This document shows, one piece after another, positions 43,101 through 52,243 of a DNA stretch of 64,000 nt. A program made the position numbers and the translations under genes. Each line of letters begins with the position of its first letter. Position 1 is the stretch's first letter. The stretch is taken from the NCBI RefSeq assembly GCF_002744735.1, contig NZ_KZ319341.1, forward strand, positions 421,848-485,847. Direction: 5' to 3'. Source of the stretch: Marinobacter guineae. Its GTDB lineage: Bacteria > Pseudomonadota > Gammaproteobacteria > Pseudomonadales > Oleiphilaceae. The notes beneath the pieces were generated by a model, which saw nothing but the letters and a program-made list of their open reading frames with translations, did no database searches and was not told where the DNA came from.

Positions 43101-45746
43101 TTAGCCGGTGTTGCGCATGCCCGCAGAGATACCCGCCATGGTCACTTTCAGGGCCCGCTCTACCAGCTCAGGCACTTCGCCTTTGCCCTCACTTTCCCGA
43201 TCACGTCTGAGCAACTCGGCCTGCAAATAATGCAGCGGATCCGTGTAGGGATTACGCACCCGCATGGAGTGGGCGAACACCGGTTCGTCCTCCAGCAAGT
43301 CGTTCTGCTCCTTGAGCTCAAGAAGCCGCTGAATGCAACCCATAAGTCGCGCTCTCAAGCTTTCGCCGAGAGCTTTGAGTTTCTCGTCATCCAGCAAGGT
43401 CTGCTCATAATAGCTGGCAATGCGCAAATCTGCTTTTGCCAGCACCATTTCCAGCATATCCACATAGGTGCGGAAGAACGGCCAGCCCTGCATCATCTCT
43501 CTGAGGACGGGGAGCCGATTATCCCGAGCTGCCTCTTCCAGAGCCACATCACTGCCAAGCCAGCTGGGCAACATCAGCCGCATCTGGGTCCAGGCGAAAA
43601 TCCAGGGAATAGCCCGGAGACTCTCCACGCCACCGGTCGCTTTTCTGCGTGCCGGCCGGCTGCCAAGCGCCAGTTTACCCAGGGCCTGCTCCGGCGTGAC
43701 CTGGCGAAAATAGGGTACAAAATCCGGATTCTCCCGGACCACGTCCCGGTATGCCTTTAGGGAGCGCTCAGTGAGCCAGTCCATGGTTTCACGCCAACTG
43801 TCCTCCGGCTTCGGTGGCGGGGCCAGGGTCGCCTCGATAACCGCTGTGGTGTAAAGGGTCAGGCTCTGCACCGCCAGCCTGGGCAAACCGAACTTGAAGC
43901 GGATCATTTCACCCTGCTCGGTAATCCGGAAACTGCCGTTTACCGAGCCCGGCGGCTGGGACAAAATCGCCCGATTGGCCGGACCACCGCCACGACCGAC
44001 GGTGCCGCCACGACCATGGAACAGAGTCAGGTGCACACCGTACTGGTTCGCAACGTGGGTGAGCTTCTCCTGGGCCTGATACTGCGCCCAGGCGGCCATG
44101 AGCTGGCCGGCATCCTTGGAGGAATCGGAGTAACCAATCATGACTTCCTGGCGACCCTGGCAATATTCCCGGTACCACTCCACCTCATACAGAGCAGCCA
44201 TACTTTCCGGCGCGCCACGCAGGTCGTCCAGGGTTTCAAACAGGGGCACCACCCGCATCGGGTATTTCATTCCGGATTCCCGCAGTAGCAGAATCACGCT
44301 CAGTACGTCGGATGGCTTGCTGGCCATGGAGATTACGTAGGAACCCAAAGCCTGGGGGGTCTGCTGAGCCACGACCTCACAGGTAGCAAGCACCTCCGCA
44401 ACCGACTCCGAGAGTTCCCAGTTCCGGGGCACCATTGGCCGGCGGCCCTGAAGCTCTTGCACCAGAAATGCCTGACGCTCCTGCTCGGACCAGGACAGGT
44501 AATCCCCCAAACCAAGATAATCCACCATCTCGGCCACCGCTTCGGCATGACGACTAGCCTCCTGGCGAATATCCAGCCGGATCAGAGGAAGGCCGAAGGT
44601 GTGGGCCCGGCGAATTGTGTCGAGCAGCGGGCCATTGGCAATTGTTTCCAGGCCGCAATCAACCAGAGACCGGTAACAGAGCTCCAGAGGCCCGGTAAAG
44701 CCCTCGTTTTCGAATAAAATTCCGGTGTTATCCGCCGGTTCGCCGTTAATGCTCGCTTCGGCCCACTCTCGAGTTTTAATCAGCCGGTCACGGAGTTCGG
44801 CGAGGACATGCCGATAGGGTTCCCGGGAACCACCAGCAACTGCCATCAGCTCATCGCTTGCCTGCCACATGGACAGCTCGGCTCTCAATGCCTGAATATC
44901 CCTCAGGTATAGATCCGCAGCCATCCAGCGCCCCAGCAGGAAAACCTTGCGGGTAACTTTATGGGTCACGTTCGGATTACCGTCGCGGTCGCCCCCCATC
45001 CAGGACGCAATCCGGATTGGAGACGCCTGCAAGGGCAGCCCATTACCAGTAGCCCCCTCCAAGGAGGTGTCGAGGCTTCTCAGAAACTGCGGTAACGCCT
45101 GCCAGAGGCTGTTTTCAATCACCGCAAATCCCCATTTGGCTTCATCCACTGCTGTTGGCCGCTCATGGCGAATCTCGTCGGTATGCCAGGCTTCTGTAAC
45201 CAGCTGGGACAGGCGGTTCGCAATTTCCTCGCTCTCCGCGGGCATCAGGTCGTCATGGTCCAGCCTGGCCAGGCAATCCGACATTTCATCGTATTTCATG
45301 ATCAGTGTGCGGCGGGCCACTTCGGTGGGATGAGCGGTCAGAACAAATTCGATCCGCAGATCGGCAACCCGCTTGTGGAGCTCCTCCGGACTGATGCCCC
45401 CGGTTTTCAGGCGATCAAAAACCTCACTCAGAGATTCAACCATGAGATCAGACTGATGGCCTCGTTTACGCCGTATGCCATGGTATTGCTCAGCCAGGTT
45501 GGCGAGGTTCAGAAACTGGTTGAAAGCCCGGGTAACCGGCAGGAGCTCGTCATCGCGCAGCTTGCCCAGCAAGCTCACCAGCCTCTGGCCCGAGCCACTT
45601 TCGTGAAGGCGGTCCGCCTTTGCCGCGGCCCGGATTTCCTCGATCAACTCATAACAATCCTGCCCGGGGTATCGTCGTATGCTCTGGCCCAGCAGCTCGC
45701 CCAACATTCGCACGTTTTCTCGGAGATCGGGGTGTAACTCAGTCAC
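43101..45746 (-). CDS. ppc: phosphoenolpyruvate carboxylase
   Basis: The 881-residue enzyme carboxylates PEP to oxaloacetate, refilling the TCA cycle. The catalytic His motif is TAHPTEVARRT, and the loop motifs are GYSDSSKDAG and FHGRGGTVGRGGGP; the C-terminus ends SAGMRNTG, as in nearly all PEPC. I chose GTG 45746 (VTELHPDLREN) after AAAAGGA because it agrees with the family N-terminus and length (E. coli 883); the frame is open ten codons further. Confidence 0.96.
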   Translation of the reverse strand: MTELHPDLRENVRMLGELLGQSIRRYPGQDCYELIEEIRAAAKADRLHESGSGQRLVSLLGKLRDDELLPVTRAFNQFLNLANLAEQYHGIRRKRGHQSDLMVESLSEVFDRLKTGGISPEELHKRVADLRIEFVLTAHPTEVARRTLIMKYDEMSDCLARLDHDDLMPAESEEIANRLSQLVTEAWHTDEIRHERPTAVDEAKWGFAVIENSLWQALPQFLRSLDTSLEGATGNGLPLQASPIRIASWMGGDRDGNPNVTHKVTRKVFLLGRWMAADLYLRDIQALRAELSMWQASDELMAVAGGSREPYRHVLAELRDRLIKTREWAEASINGEPADNTGILFENEGFTGPLELCYRSLVDCGLETIANGPLLDTIRRAHTFGLPLIRLDIRQEASRHAEAVAEMVDYLGLGDYLSWSEQERQAFLVQELQGRRPMVPRNWELSESVAEVLATCEVVAQQTPQALGSYVISMASKPSDVLSVILLLRESGMKYPMRVVPLFETLDDLRGAPESMAALYEVEWYREYCQGRQEVMIGYSDSSKDAGQLMAAWAQYQAQEKLTHVANQYGVHLTLFHGRGGTVGRGGGPANRAILSQPPGSVNGSFRITEQGEMIRFKFGLPRLAVQSLTLYTTAVIEATLAPPPKPEDSWRETMDWLTERSLKAYRDVVRENPDFVPYFRQVTPEQALGKLALGSRPARRKATGGVESLRAIPWIFAWTQMRLMLPSWLGSDVALEEAARDNRLPVLREMMQGWPFFRTYVDMLEMVLAKADLRIASYYEQTLLDDEKLKALGESLRARLMGCIQRLLELKEQNDLLEDEPVFAHSMRVRNPYTDPLHYLQAELLRRDRESEGKGEVPELVERALKVTMAGISAGMRNTG

Positions 45747-45850
45747 ATTGACGTCCTTTTGAATTGACGGAGGCAAAGTAAACTTACGATACTAAGGAAC
45801 AGTCGAGAAAGTCTATTGGCGATTCAAGCCTCTAGCTATAAGGAGTCATC

Positions 45851-46093
45851 ATGAAGGTTACTGACCTGCCCAAACACTGGGAAAAGCAAAAGGAGCCCGT
45901 GGAACGCACGCACGATTACAATTTGCGCCTTCCATTGGAGGATGCTGCACGGGTGGCTGCACTGGCCGAGCTATACCCGGACCGCAGTGAGAGCGATATC
46001 CTGAACGATATGATTGGTGCGGCTCTGGACGATCTGGTTCGCCAGAGTCCGCTGAAGGACAGACTGGAAGGAAAGGACAAGACAGGCAAATAG
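45851..46093 (+). CDS. small helical protein, paralogue of the next gene
   Basis: This 80-residue protein opens MKVTDLPKHWEK and has LRLPLEDAARVAALAELYP followed by ILNDMIGAALDDL. The same layout appears in the convergent gene at 46119-46463 (KIKDLVNYWDK, HHKRLEKLAALYP, DLMRDLISAALDEME), so the two are paralogues, this one lacking the C-terminal third. Pseudomonas genomes have similar small proteins with a 'pilin assembly' label whose basis I cannot confirm. It has AGGAG six bases upstream. Confidence 0.75.
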   Translation: MKVTDLPKHWEKQKEPVERTHDYNLRLPLEDAARVAALAELYPDRSESDILNDMIGAALDDLVRQSPLKDRLEGKDKTGK

Positions 46094-46098
46094 GCAAC

Positions 46099-46120
46099 GA
46101 CGGGCAATTAACTGCCCGTC
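46099..46120. terminator. hairpin between the two paralogous genes
   Basis: GACGGGCA (46099-46106) pairs with TGCCCGTC (46113-46120) around ATTAAC. It lies in the 26 bp gap between convergent genes and includes the first two bases of the minus-strand stop. No T-tract follows on either strand, so function rests on position. Confidence 0.55.
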
Positions 46121-46463
46121 AGGCTACTGATTCCAGCTGGCGAGCCTTGAGACGCTGAATGTGCTTCTGGCTCAGACTGACAAACCTCGGAGTCAGGCCC
46201 TGATCCTCGTAGATCTCAAAACCATCCTCGTCATAAGCCACCACTTTGGTGCCCTGAACATAAGGGAAGCTGGTTTCCATCTCATCCAGTGCTGCGGAAA
46301 TCAGATCCCGCATCAGATCCTGGGATGACTTCATTGGATAGAGCGCTGCGAGCTTTTCGAGGCGCTTGTGATGCTGGTCAGACAACGCTGTGAAATAAGC
46401 GTCTCGGGTAAGCCGACCACGAGCATGCTTGTCCCAGTAGTTGACCAGATCTTTGATTTTCAT
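46119..46463 (-). CDS. small helical protein, longer paralogue
   Basis: The 114-residue protein shares the N-terminal two thirds with the 45851-46093 product and adds a C-terminal extension with YVQGTKVVAYDEDGFEIYED and LTPRFVSLSQKHIQRLKARQ. Its function is unknown; the conserved W-x-K opening and AALxP motif suggest a small regulatory or assembly protein. ATG 46463 is chosen after GAAGG; the frame is open to 46505. It is convergent with its paralogue. Confidence 0.75.
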   Translation of the reverse strand: MKIKDLVNYWDKHARGRLTRDAYFTALSDQHHKRLEKLAALYPMKSSQDLMRDLISAALDEMETSFPYVQGTKVVAYDEDGFEIYEDQGLTPRFVSLSQKHIQRLKARQLESVA

Positions 46464-46602
46464 GGTGCCTTCACTCCTGCATCTTATTGATACCGCACGG
46501 CGCACGAAAACTGTGCGTCCGTTTCCGGAAGTGTAGACGAAGCCATCGCTCCGGGGGCCAGAAAATTGGTAACGGATTGTACCTACCGGCAGGCTTTGTC
46601 AG

Positions 46603-47457
46603 TCAGCCATTTCCGCCCCGCTCCACGCCTTTGACCGCCTGCCAGACGGCATCCAGCGCCTCCAGCGATTCTTCGTCCATGTTGCGTCCCTCACGCTCAA
46701 GCACCCGTTCAATCGCCCGGAAGCGGGCATCAAATTTGTGGTTGGTTCGTTTGAGGGCCTGCTCAGGATTGACTTTCATGAACCGTGCCAGGTTTACACA
46801 GACAAACAGGAGATCGCCCAGCTCATCTTCCACGGCATCGGGATCTCCCTTACCTGATTGCGCCGCTCCCCAGGCTTCCTTGAGCTCGTCGATCTCTTCA
46901 TGGAGCTTGTCGAACACGGGGCCGATATCCGGCCAGTCAAAGCCGTGGCGGGCGGCACGTTTCTGGAGCTTTTCAGCCCGGGCCATAGCCGGCAGGGTTC
47001 GGGCAATGCCATCAAGCCGACTGGATGGCTCATTGGTCTCCGGTGCGGGTGCCAGTGCCCTCTCTTCCGCCTTGATGCGCTCCCAGCTTTCCTTGATCCA
47101 GCCTTCATCCGGCCGGTTATCCGGGTCGATACAGCTTTCCAGTGTCCCCTCGGGAAAGACGTGTGGGTGCCGACGTACCAGTTTCCGGACCAGATGATCG
47201 ACCACACCGTCAAAATCAAAATGCCCGTCTTCCCGTCCGATCTGGGCGTAGAAGATCACCTGGAACAGAAGGTCGCCCAATTCATCCTTCAAATGCGGGT
47301 AATCCTCGCGTTCGATGGCATCGGCGACTTCGTAGGCCTCTTCAAGGGTGTGGGGCACAATGGTCTTGTAGGTCTGTCGGGTGTCCCACGGGCAGCCGGT
47401 CTCCGGATCCCGGAGCCGGGCCATCAGGGTTTTCAGGTCGTCCATGGTGTAGCTCAT
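46603..47457 (-). CDS. mazG: nucleoside triphosphate pyrophosphohydrolase MazG
   Basis: The 284-residue protein has two MazG domains that cleave NTPs to NMP and pyrophosphate. The first starts RLRDPETGCPWDTRQTY and has EEAYEVADAIE and ELGDLLFQ; the second has EEIDELKEAWG and EDELGDLLF. In E. coli MazG lowers ppGpp-linked stress. It overlaps the relA stop by four bases (ATGA), so the pair is coupled. Confidence 0.94.
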   Translation of the reverse strand: MSYTMDDLKTLMARLRDPETGCPWDTRQTYKTIVPHTLEEAYEVADAIEREDYPHLKDELGDLLFQVIFYAQIGREDGHFDFDGVVDHLVRKLVRRHPHVFPEGTLESCIDPDNRPDEGWIKESWERIKAEERALAPAPETNEPSSRLDGIARTLPAMARAEKLQKRAARHGFDWPDIGPVFDKLHEEIDELKEAWGAAQSGKGDPDAVEDELGDLLFVCVNLARFMKVNPEQALKRTNHKFDARFRAIERVLEREGRNMDEESLEALDAVWQAVKGVERGGNG

Positions 47458-49691
47458 CCGCGCTTACGCCTTACATCAATGATATTGGGCAGGTTACGGA
47501 TCTGCGCCAGCAAACGGGCCAACTGCTCCAGACTGGAAATTTCCACAGTCAATAACATAGTGGCCGTGTTTTCATCCTTGTTACTCAGGGTATTCAGTGC
47601 CAGAACATCACTCTTGGACGAGGACAGAACCTGGGTAATGTCCCTCAGTAATCCGGACCGGTCGTAGGCTTCAATCTCGACGTCCACCGGGTAGACAGCC
47701 GCCGGCCGCCCACCCCAGCTCACCTCGATTATCCGGTTCGGTTCAAACTCCCGCAGATTCAGGAACGTCAGGCAATCCTGACGGTGCACCGTCACCCCGC
47801 GCCCTACCGTGATATAGCCACCGATGGCATCTCCGGGCAAGGGCTTGCAGCATTTCGCTACCTGGGTTTTTAGCTTGCCTACGCCAACAATCTGGATATC
47901 GGATTCGGTGTCGTAAGGCTTGCGCCGCTGGGAGCTGAGCTTGAGGTCCAGTTGCTCGGATTTCGGCTCCAGCATCTGCTGGGCAACGTTGGCGACATGG
48001 GTCGGGCGCAGATCGCCGGCACCAACGGCGGCAAACATGTCCTCGGCGCTGTGGTAATTCACCTTCGCTGCCAACTCGCCCAGATCCACGTCGTAAAGCG
48101 ACAGGCGTCTGAATTCGTCTTCAAGGATAGCCCGGCCGTCAATGATATTGCGGCCGCGATCCTGTTGCTTGAACCAGTGCGTCACCTTGGCCCGGGCCCG
48201 GGAGGTCTGGATGTAGCCGAGGCTCGGGTTCAGCCAGTCCCGGCTGGGGGACGGATTGTTGGAGGTCAGGACAAACACCTGGTCCCCGGTTCTCAGTGGA
48301 TAGGTCAGCGGCACGATACGGCTGTTCACCCGCGCTCCGCGGCAGGCATGGCCGATCTCGGTATGGACCCGATAGGCGAAATCCACCGGGGTCGCACCCT
48401 GGGGCAGATCCACCACATGGCCCTCGGGCGTGAATACGTATACCCGGTCCGATGTCACATCGGATTTCAGATGGTCCGCCAGCCCGGACAGGTCGCCAAG
48501 CTCTTCCTGCCACTCAAGAACCTGGCGCAGCCAGTTAATCTTGGCATCGTACCCAGTGGACTTGTTGCCTTTGTCCGTGCCCTTGTACAGCCAGTGGGCA
48601 CACACGCCCAGCTCCGCTTCCTCGTGCATCTTGTGAGTACGGATCTGGACTTCCATGACCTTGCCTTCCGGCCCGATCACCGCCGTATGCAGCGACTGGT
48701 ACCCGTTTTCCTTGGGGTTGGCAATATAGTCGTCGAACTCGTTCGGGATATGGCGCCACAGGGTATGGACGATCCCGAGTGCGGCATAGCAGTCCCGAAC
48801 TTCCGGCACCAGAATTCGAACCGCACGGACGTCATACACCTGGGAAAAGTCGATACCCTTGCGCCGCATCTTCCGCCAGATGCTGTAGATGTGCTTGGCC
48901 CGGCCGGAGAGCTCGCCCTCGATGCCGAATGCTTTCAGCTCTGTCTGCAGGGTCTCAAGCACCCGCTTGATGTAGCCTTCCCGGTCCAGGCGCTTTTCAT
49001 CAAGCAGCTTGGCAATCTTTTTGTAGGCAGACCCGTGCAGGTAGCGGAAGGACAGATCCTCCAGCTCCCATTTGATGTGGCCTATGCCAAGGCGATGGGC
49101 AAGCGGGGCATAAATATCGAACACTTCCCGGGCGACACGCATGCGCTTCTCTTCGGTGCCATTCTTGACGGCCCGGATGGCACAGGTTCGCTCTGCGAGC
49201 TTGATCAGGGCAACACGCACGTCGTCAATCATGGTAACGAGCATCTTGCGAACGTTGTCCAGCTGGCCTTCACTCTGCCCCAGCACATTGCCCTTAAGCG
49301 GGTGATGAATGGAGGAAATCGCCGCCATTTGCTGAACGCCGTTGATCAGGCCTGCGACCTCATCGCCAAATTCCTTGCGGATATCTTCAAGAGGAACCCG
49401 TTCCTCACGAACTGCCCGATACAGAATCGCGGCCACGAGGCTGGCCTGGTCCAGATGCAGCTCCGCCAGCACCTGGGCCATTTCGATACCAATACGAAAA
49501 CTGCTGGAACCGGGCGCCCACAGGCGGTCTTCCCGGAACGCCTGCAGATCAATTTCAGCCGCCTTTTCGCAGGCTCGCCGGAACTGGTCAACGTTTTCCA
49601 GATGTGTTTGCGAGGCAATCTGGTGTACCCAGCCCTCAATATCCACCTGGCCGTCGCCAGTCATTGCGTAGTCTTCGCGAACTTTTACCAT
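47454..49691 (-). CDS. relA: GTP pyrophosphokinase (ppGpp synthetase I)
   Basis: The 745-residue ribosome-associated enzyme makes (p)ppGpp during amino-acid starvation. Its hydrolase-like N-terminal region lacks the HD pair (AILYRAVREERVPL where SpoT has an HD), as expected for RelA. The synthetase has YDVRAVRI and PKENGYQSLHTAVIG; then come a TGS domain (VYVFTPEGHVVDL), and a C-terminal ACT domain (YDRSGLLRDITQVLS). Length equals E. coli RelA (744). ATG 49691. It is followed by mazG in overlap and preceded by rlmD. Confidence 0.96.
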   Translation of the reverse strand: MVKVREDYAMTGDGQVDIEGWVHQIASQTHLENVDQFRRACEKAAEIDLQAFREDRLWAPGSSSFRIGIEMAQVLAELHLDQASLVAAILYRAVREERVPLEDIRKEFGDEVAGLINGVQQMAAISSIHHPLKGNVLGQSEGQLDNVRKMLVTMIDDVRVALIKLAERTCAIRAVKNGTEEKRMRVAREVFDIYAPLAHRLGIGHIKWELEDLSFRYLHGSAYKKIAKLLDEKRLDREGYIKRVLETLQTELKAFGIEGELSGRAKHIYSIWRKMRRKGIDFSQVYDVRAVRILVPEVRDCYAALGIVHTLWRHIPNEFDDYIANPKENGYQSLHTAVIGPEGKVMEVQIRTHKMHEEAELGVCAHWLYKGTDKGNKSTGYDAKINWLRQVLEWQEELGDLSGLADHLKSDVTSDRVYVFTPEGHVVDLPQGATPVDFAYRVHTEIGHACRGARVNSRIVPLTYPLRTGDQVFVLTSNNPSPSRDWLNPSLGYIQTSRARAKVTHWFKQQDRGRNIIDGRAILEDEFRRLSLYDVDLGELAAKVNYHSAEDMFAAVGAGDLRPTHVANVAQQMLEPKSEQLDLKLSSQRRKPYDTESDIQIVGVGKLKTQVAKCCKPLPGDAIGGYITVGRGVTVHRQDCLTFLNLREFEPNRIIEVSWGGRPAAVYPVDVEIEAYDRSGLLRDITQVLSSSKSDVLALNTLSNKDENTATMLLTVEISSLEQLARLLAQIRNLPNIIDVRRKRG

Positions 49692-49748
49692 ATCAGTCTT
49701 GTTGTTCCTGATGGTTTACACAGCCATCCCTGACTGCCCACGACATCT

Positions 49749-51098
49749 TCAGCCGGAATCCCGCTCGAAAAGCGCGATGGATTCCACATGGGTGGTGTGG
49801 GGAAACATGTCCATCACACCCGCGCGTACCAAGCGATAGCCGTTACGCACCATAACGCCGGCGTCCCGCGCCAGCGTCGCCGGATTGCAGGACACATAAA
49901 CAATTTTCCTGGCGCCGAACGCCGTGAGGTACTTGCAGATTTCCTCAGCGCCCGAGCGGGGCGGATCGATGAGGATCTTGTCAAAACCTTCCTTTGCCCA
50001 GCCCTGGCCGGTAAAGTCCCCGTGCAGGTCGGTACCGTGAAAAGCGACATTGTCCAGACCATTAAGTTCCGCGTTTTCCTGGCCGCGAACCACCATGGCC
50101 TCATCCCCTTCCACGCCTACAACCTGCGCGCCCTTCCTGGCCAGTGGCAGGGTAAAATTGCCAAGGCCGCAAAACAGGTCCAGTACCCGCTCCTCTGGCT
50201 CAACATCCAGCCACTCGACCGCCCTGTGTACCATCGCCCGGTTAATGCCTGCATTGACCTGGGTAAAATCCATGGGATGAAACCGCATGGTCAGGTCGAA
50301 TTCTTCCAGCCGGTAACTCAGGCGCTCGTCATCCCGGCCAGCGGATTCTGGCCAGATCCGGTGCACGGTATCCGGCCCCTTGGGCTGCAGGTAAATATGC
50401 AAATCGTGGGCCTGACCAAAGGCAATGAGCTTCTCCCGGTCACCCGCCGATAGCTCATCCATGTTCCGGAACACCATCACCGCCACATCATCACCACAAG
50501 CCACTTCCACCTGGGCAATCCGGCTGTATGCCTCCAGATCATGAAGCATGTTGCGCAGGGGCAGCACCCGCTCCCCGATGCGCGGATCCAGCACAACGCA
50601 ACGATCTATGTCGGTCAGGAAGCTGTTGCGCTTCTCCCGGAAACCCACCAGAACGGACTCCCGGGCCTTCACGTAACGGACCCCAAGGCGCGCCTTGCGG
50701 CGATAGCCCAGGCTGCTTTCCGAGCGCAGGGGTTCGACCCATTCTTCAGGCTCAATGCCCCCAAAGTGAGCAAAATGCTCACGCAGGGTGTTTTCCTTGA
50801 ACTGTATCTGGGCGTCACCACTCATGTGCTGAAGGCTGCAGCCCCCGCACAGGTCGGCGAACTCGCACGGCGGTGTCTGCCGGTCCGGCGCAGCTTCCAG
50901 CACCTGCTCGGTTCGTAACTCATCGAATTTGCTACGACTGGATACTACTTTGGCCATGACCGTTTCCCCGGGCAGGGCGCCATCCACAAACTGGGTCTTG
51001 CCGTCCTGACGGGCGATTCCCCGGCCATCGTGGCTCAGGGTTTCAATTTCACAGCGCACAGGCTCTTTGGGAAGAACCTTCCTGCGTCGTCTGCTCAT
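49749..51098 (-). CDS. rlmD: 23S rRNA (uracil(1939)-C(5))-methyltransferase
   Basis: The 449-residue enzyme methylates U1939 of 23S rRNA. It has an N-terminal TRAM domain, an iron-sulfur cluster of four cysteines ([10 protein letters not shown] ... C), the SAM region [15 protein letters not shown], and the catalytic Cys in [12 protein letters not shown] with DPPRSG. ATG 51098 (MSRRRRKV) is chosen; a TTG at 51104 is possible. It lies 26 bp after cysM, and relA follows 57 bp later. Confidence 0.94.
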   Translation of the reverse strand: MSRRRRKVLPKEPVRCEIETLSHDGRGIARQDGKTQFVDGALPGETVMAKVVSSRSKFDELRTEQVLEAAPDRQTPPCEFADLCGGCSLQHMSGDAQIQFKENTLREHFAHFGGIEPEEWVEPLRSESSLGYRRKARLGVRYVKARESVLVGFREKRNSFLTDIDRCVVLDPRIGERVLPLRNMLHDLEAYSRIAQVEVACGDDVAVMVFRNMDELSAGDREKLIAFGQAHDLHIYLQPKGPDTVHRIWPESAGRDDERLSYRLEEFDLTMRFHPMDFTQVNAGINRAMVHRAVEWLDVEPEERVLDLFCGLGNFTLPLARKGAQVVGVEGDEAMVVRGQENAELNGLDNVAFHGTDLHGDFTGQGWAKEGFDKILIDPPRSGAEEICKYLTAFGARKIVYVSCNPATLARDAGVMVRNGYRLVRAGVMDMFPHTTHVESIALFERDSG

Positions 51099-51124
51099 AC
51101 TCAAGTCTCTTGGTGAAAACGGAT

Positions 51125-52018
51125 TCAGGCGCCGGGAAACACACCGGTGGACAAATAGCGGTCGCCGCGGTCACAGATAATGGCCACGATGATGGCATTT
51201 TCAACCTGCTGCGACAGTTTCAGAGCGGCGGCAATGGAACCGCCCGAGGATACCCCACAAAAGATACCTTCTTCTGAGGCAAGGGCCCTCATGGTGGTCT
51301 CGGCCTCTTCCTGCCCGATATCCAGTACCTGGTCCACTCGGGCAGCATCGTAGATTTTCGGCAGGTAGGCCTCCGGCCAGCGCCGGATTCCGGGGATGGA
51401 TGCGCCCTCTTTCGGCTGCAGACCAATAATGCGAATATCCGGGTTACGTTCCTTGAGGTACCGGGAAACGCCCATGATGGTGCCAGTGGTACCCATGGAA
51501 CTGACAAAGTGGGTGACACGCCCCTCAGTTTGCTCCCAGATTTCCGGGCCTGTCGTCCGGTAGTGCGCCAGCGGGTTATCCTGGTTGCTGAACTGGTCCA
51601 GTACCTTGCCCTTGCCTTCTGCTTCCATCTTCAGGGCCAGGTCGCGTGCGGTTTCCATGCCCTCTTCTTTAGAGACCGTGACGATCTCCGCACCGTAGGC
51701 GCGCATGGAGGCCCGTCGCTCTTCACTCATATTGGCAGGCATGATCAGCACCATGCGGTAGCCCTTTATTGCTGCAGCCATGGCGAGTGCTATACCGGTA
51801 TTGCCACTGGTTGCCTCGATCAGGGTATCCCCGGGTTTGATTTCACCGCGGCGTTCCGCCTCCTGGATCATACTGATGGCCGGGCGATCCTTCACCGAGC
51901 CGGCAGGATTGTTGCCTTCCAGTTTGGCCAGGATAATGTTGCTGGTCTCACCGGGGAGACGCTGGAGGCGAACCAGAGGGGTGTGCCCGACATAATCTGC
52001 AATGGTGGAAAAGTTCAT
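51125..52018 (-). CDS. cysM: cysteine synthase B
   Basis: The 297-residue PLP enzyme makes cysteine from O-acetylserine and sulfide or thiosulfate. The PLP Lys lies in [13 protein letters not shown], the phosphate loop in [13 protein letters not shown], and [12 protein letters not shown] contacts the cofactor. Length matches CysM rather than CysK. ATG 52018 leads a minus-strand run cysM-rlmD-relA-mazG. It is divergent from barA. Confidence 0.93.
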   Translation of the reverse strand: MNFSTIADYVGHTPLVRLQRLPGETSNIILAKLEGNNPAGSVKDRPAISMIQEAERRGEIKPGDTLIEATSGNTGIALAMAAAIKGYRMVLIMPANMSEERRASMRAYGAEIVTVSKEEGMETARDLALKMEAEGKGKVLDQFSNQDNPLAHYRTTGPEIWEQTEGRVTHFVSSMGTTGTIMGVSRYLKERNPDIRIIGLQPKEGASIPGIRRWPEAYLPKIYDAARVDQVLDIGQEEAETTMRALASEEGIFCGVSSGGSIAAALKLSQQVENAIIVAIICDRGDRYLSTGVFPGA

Positions 52019-52200
52019 ATGATAACCCTATGGTACACTTTTGGTTTCGCATGATACGCGTTATCGGCCCGGTCTCCCAATACAGCTTCTCGCTATATCC
52101 ATGACCGGTGGCTATATCCCCCAGGGGAATTTCCGGTGCTGCCGGGACTGATACCTCAGTTATCCACTTCCAGATCATCTATGCTTAACAGGGAAGTTTT

Positions 52201-52216
52201 CCGTACCTGAGTACGG
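52201..52216 (+). promoter_or_regulatory. leader hairpin before barA
   Basis: CCGTAC (52201-52206), CTGA and GTACGG (52211-52216) form a tight hairpin 27 nt before ATG 52244, extendable by flanking TTTT/AAAA with a two-base bulge. It may be an operator or a leader structure affecting translation of the barA message. Confidence 0.4.
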
Positions 52217-52243
52217 ACAAAAGCAATAATTCAGGAACATGGT

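Noticed and set aside
47952-49733. 593-codon open frame opposite relA
   Set aside because: Mirror of the relA codon pattern, no recognisable protein; a shadow.
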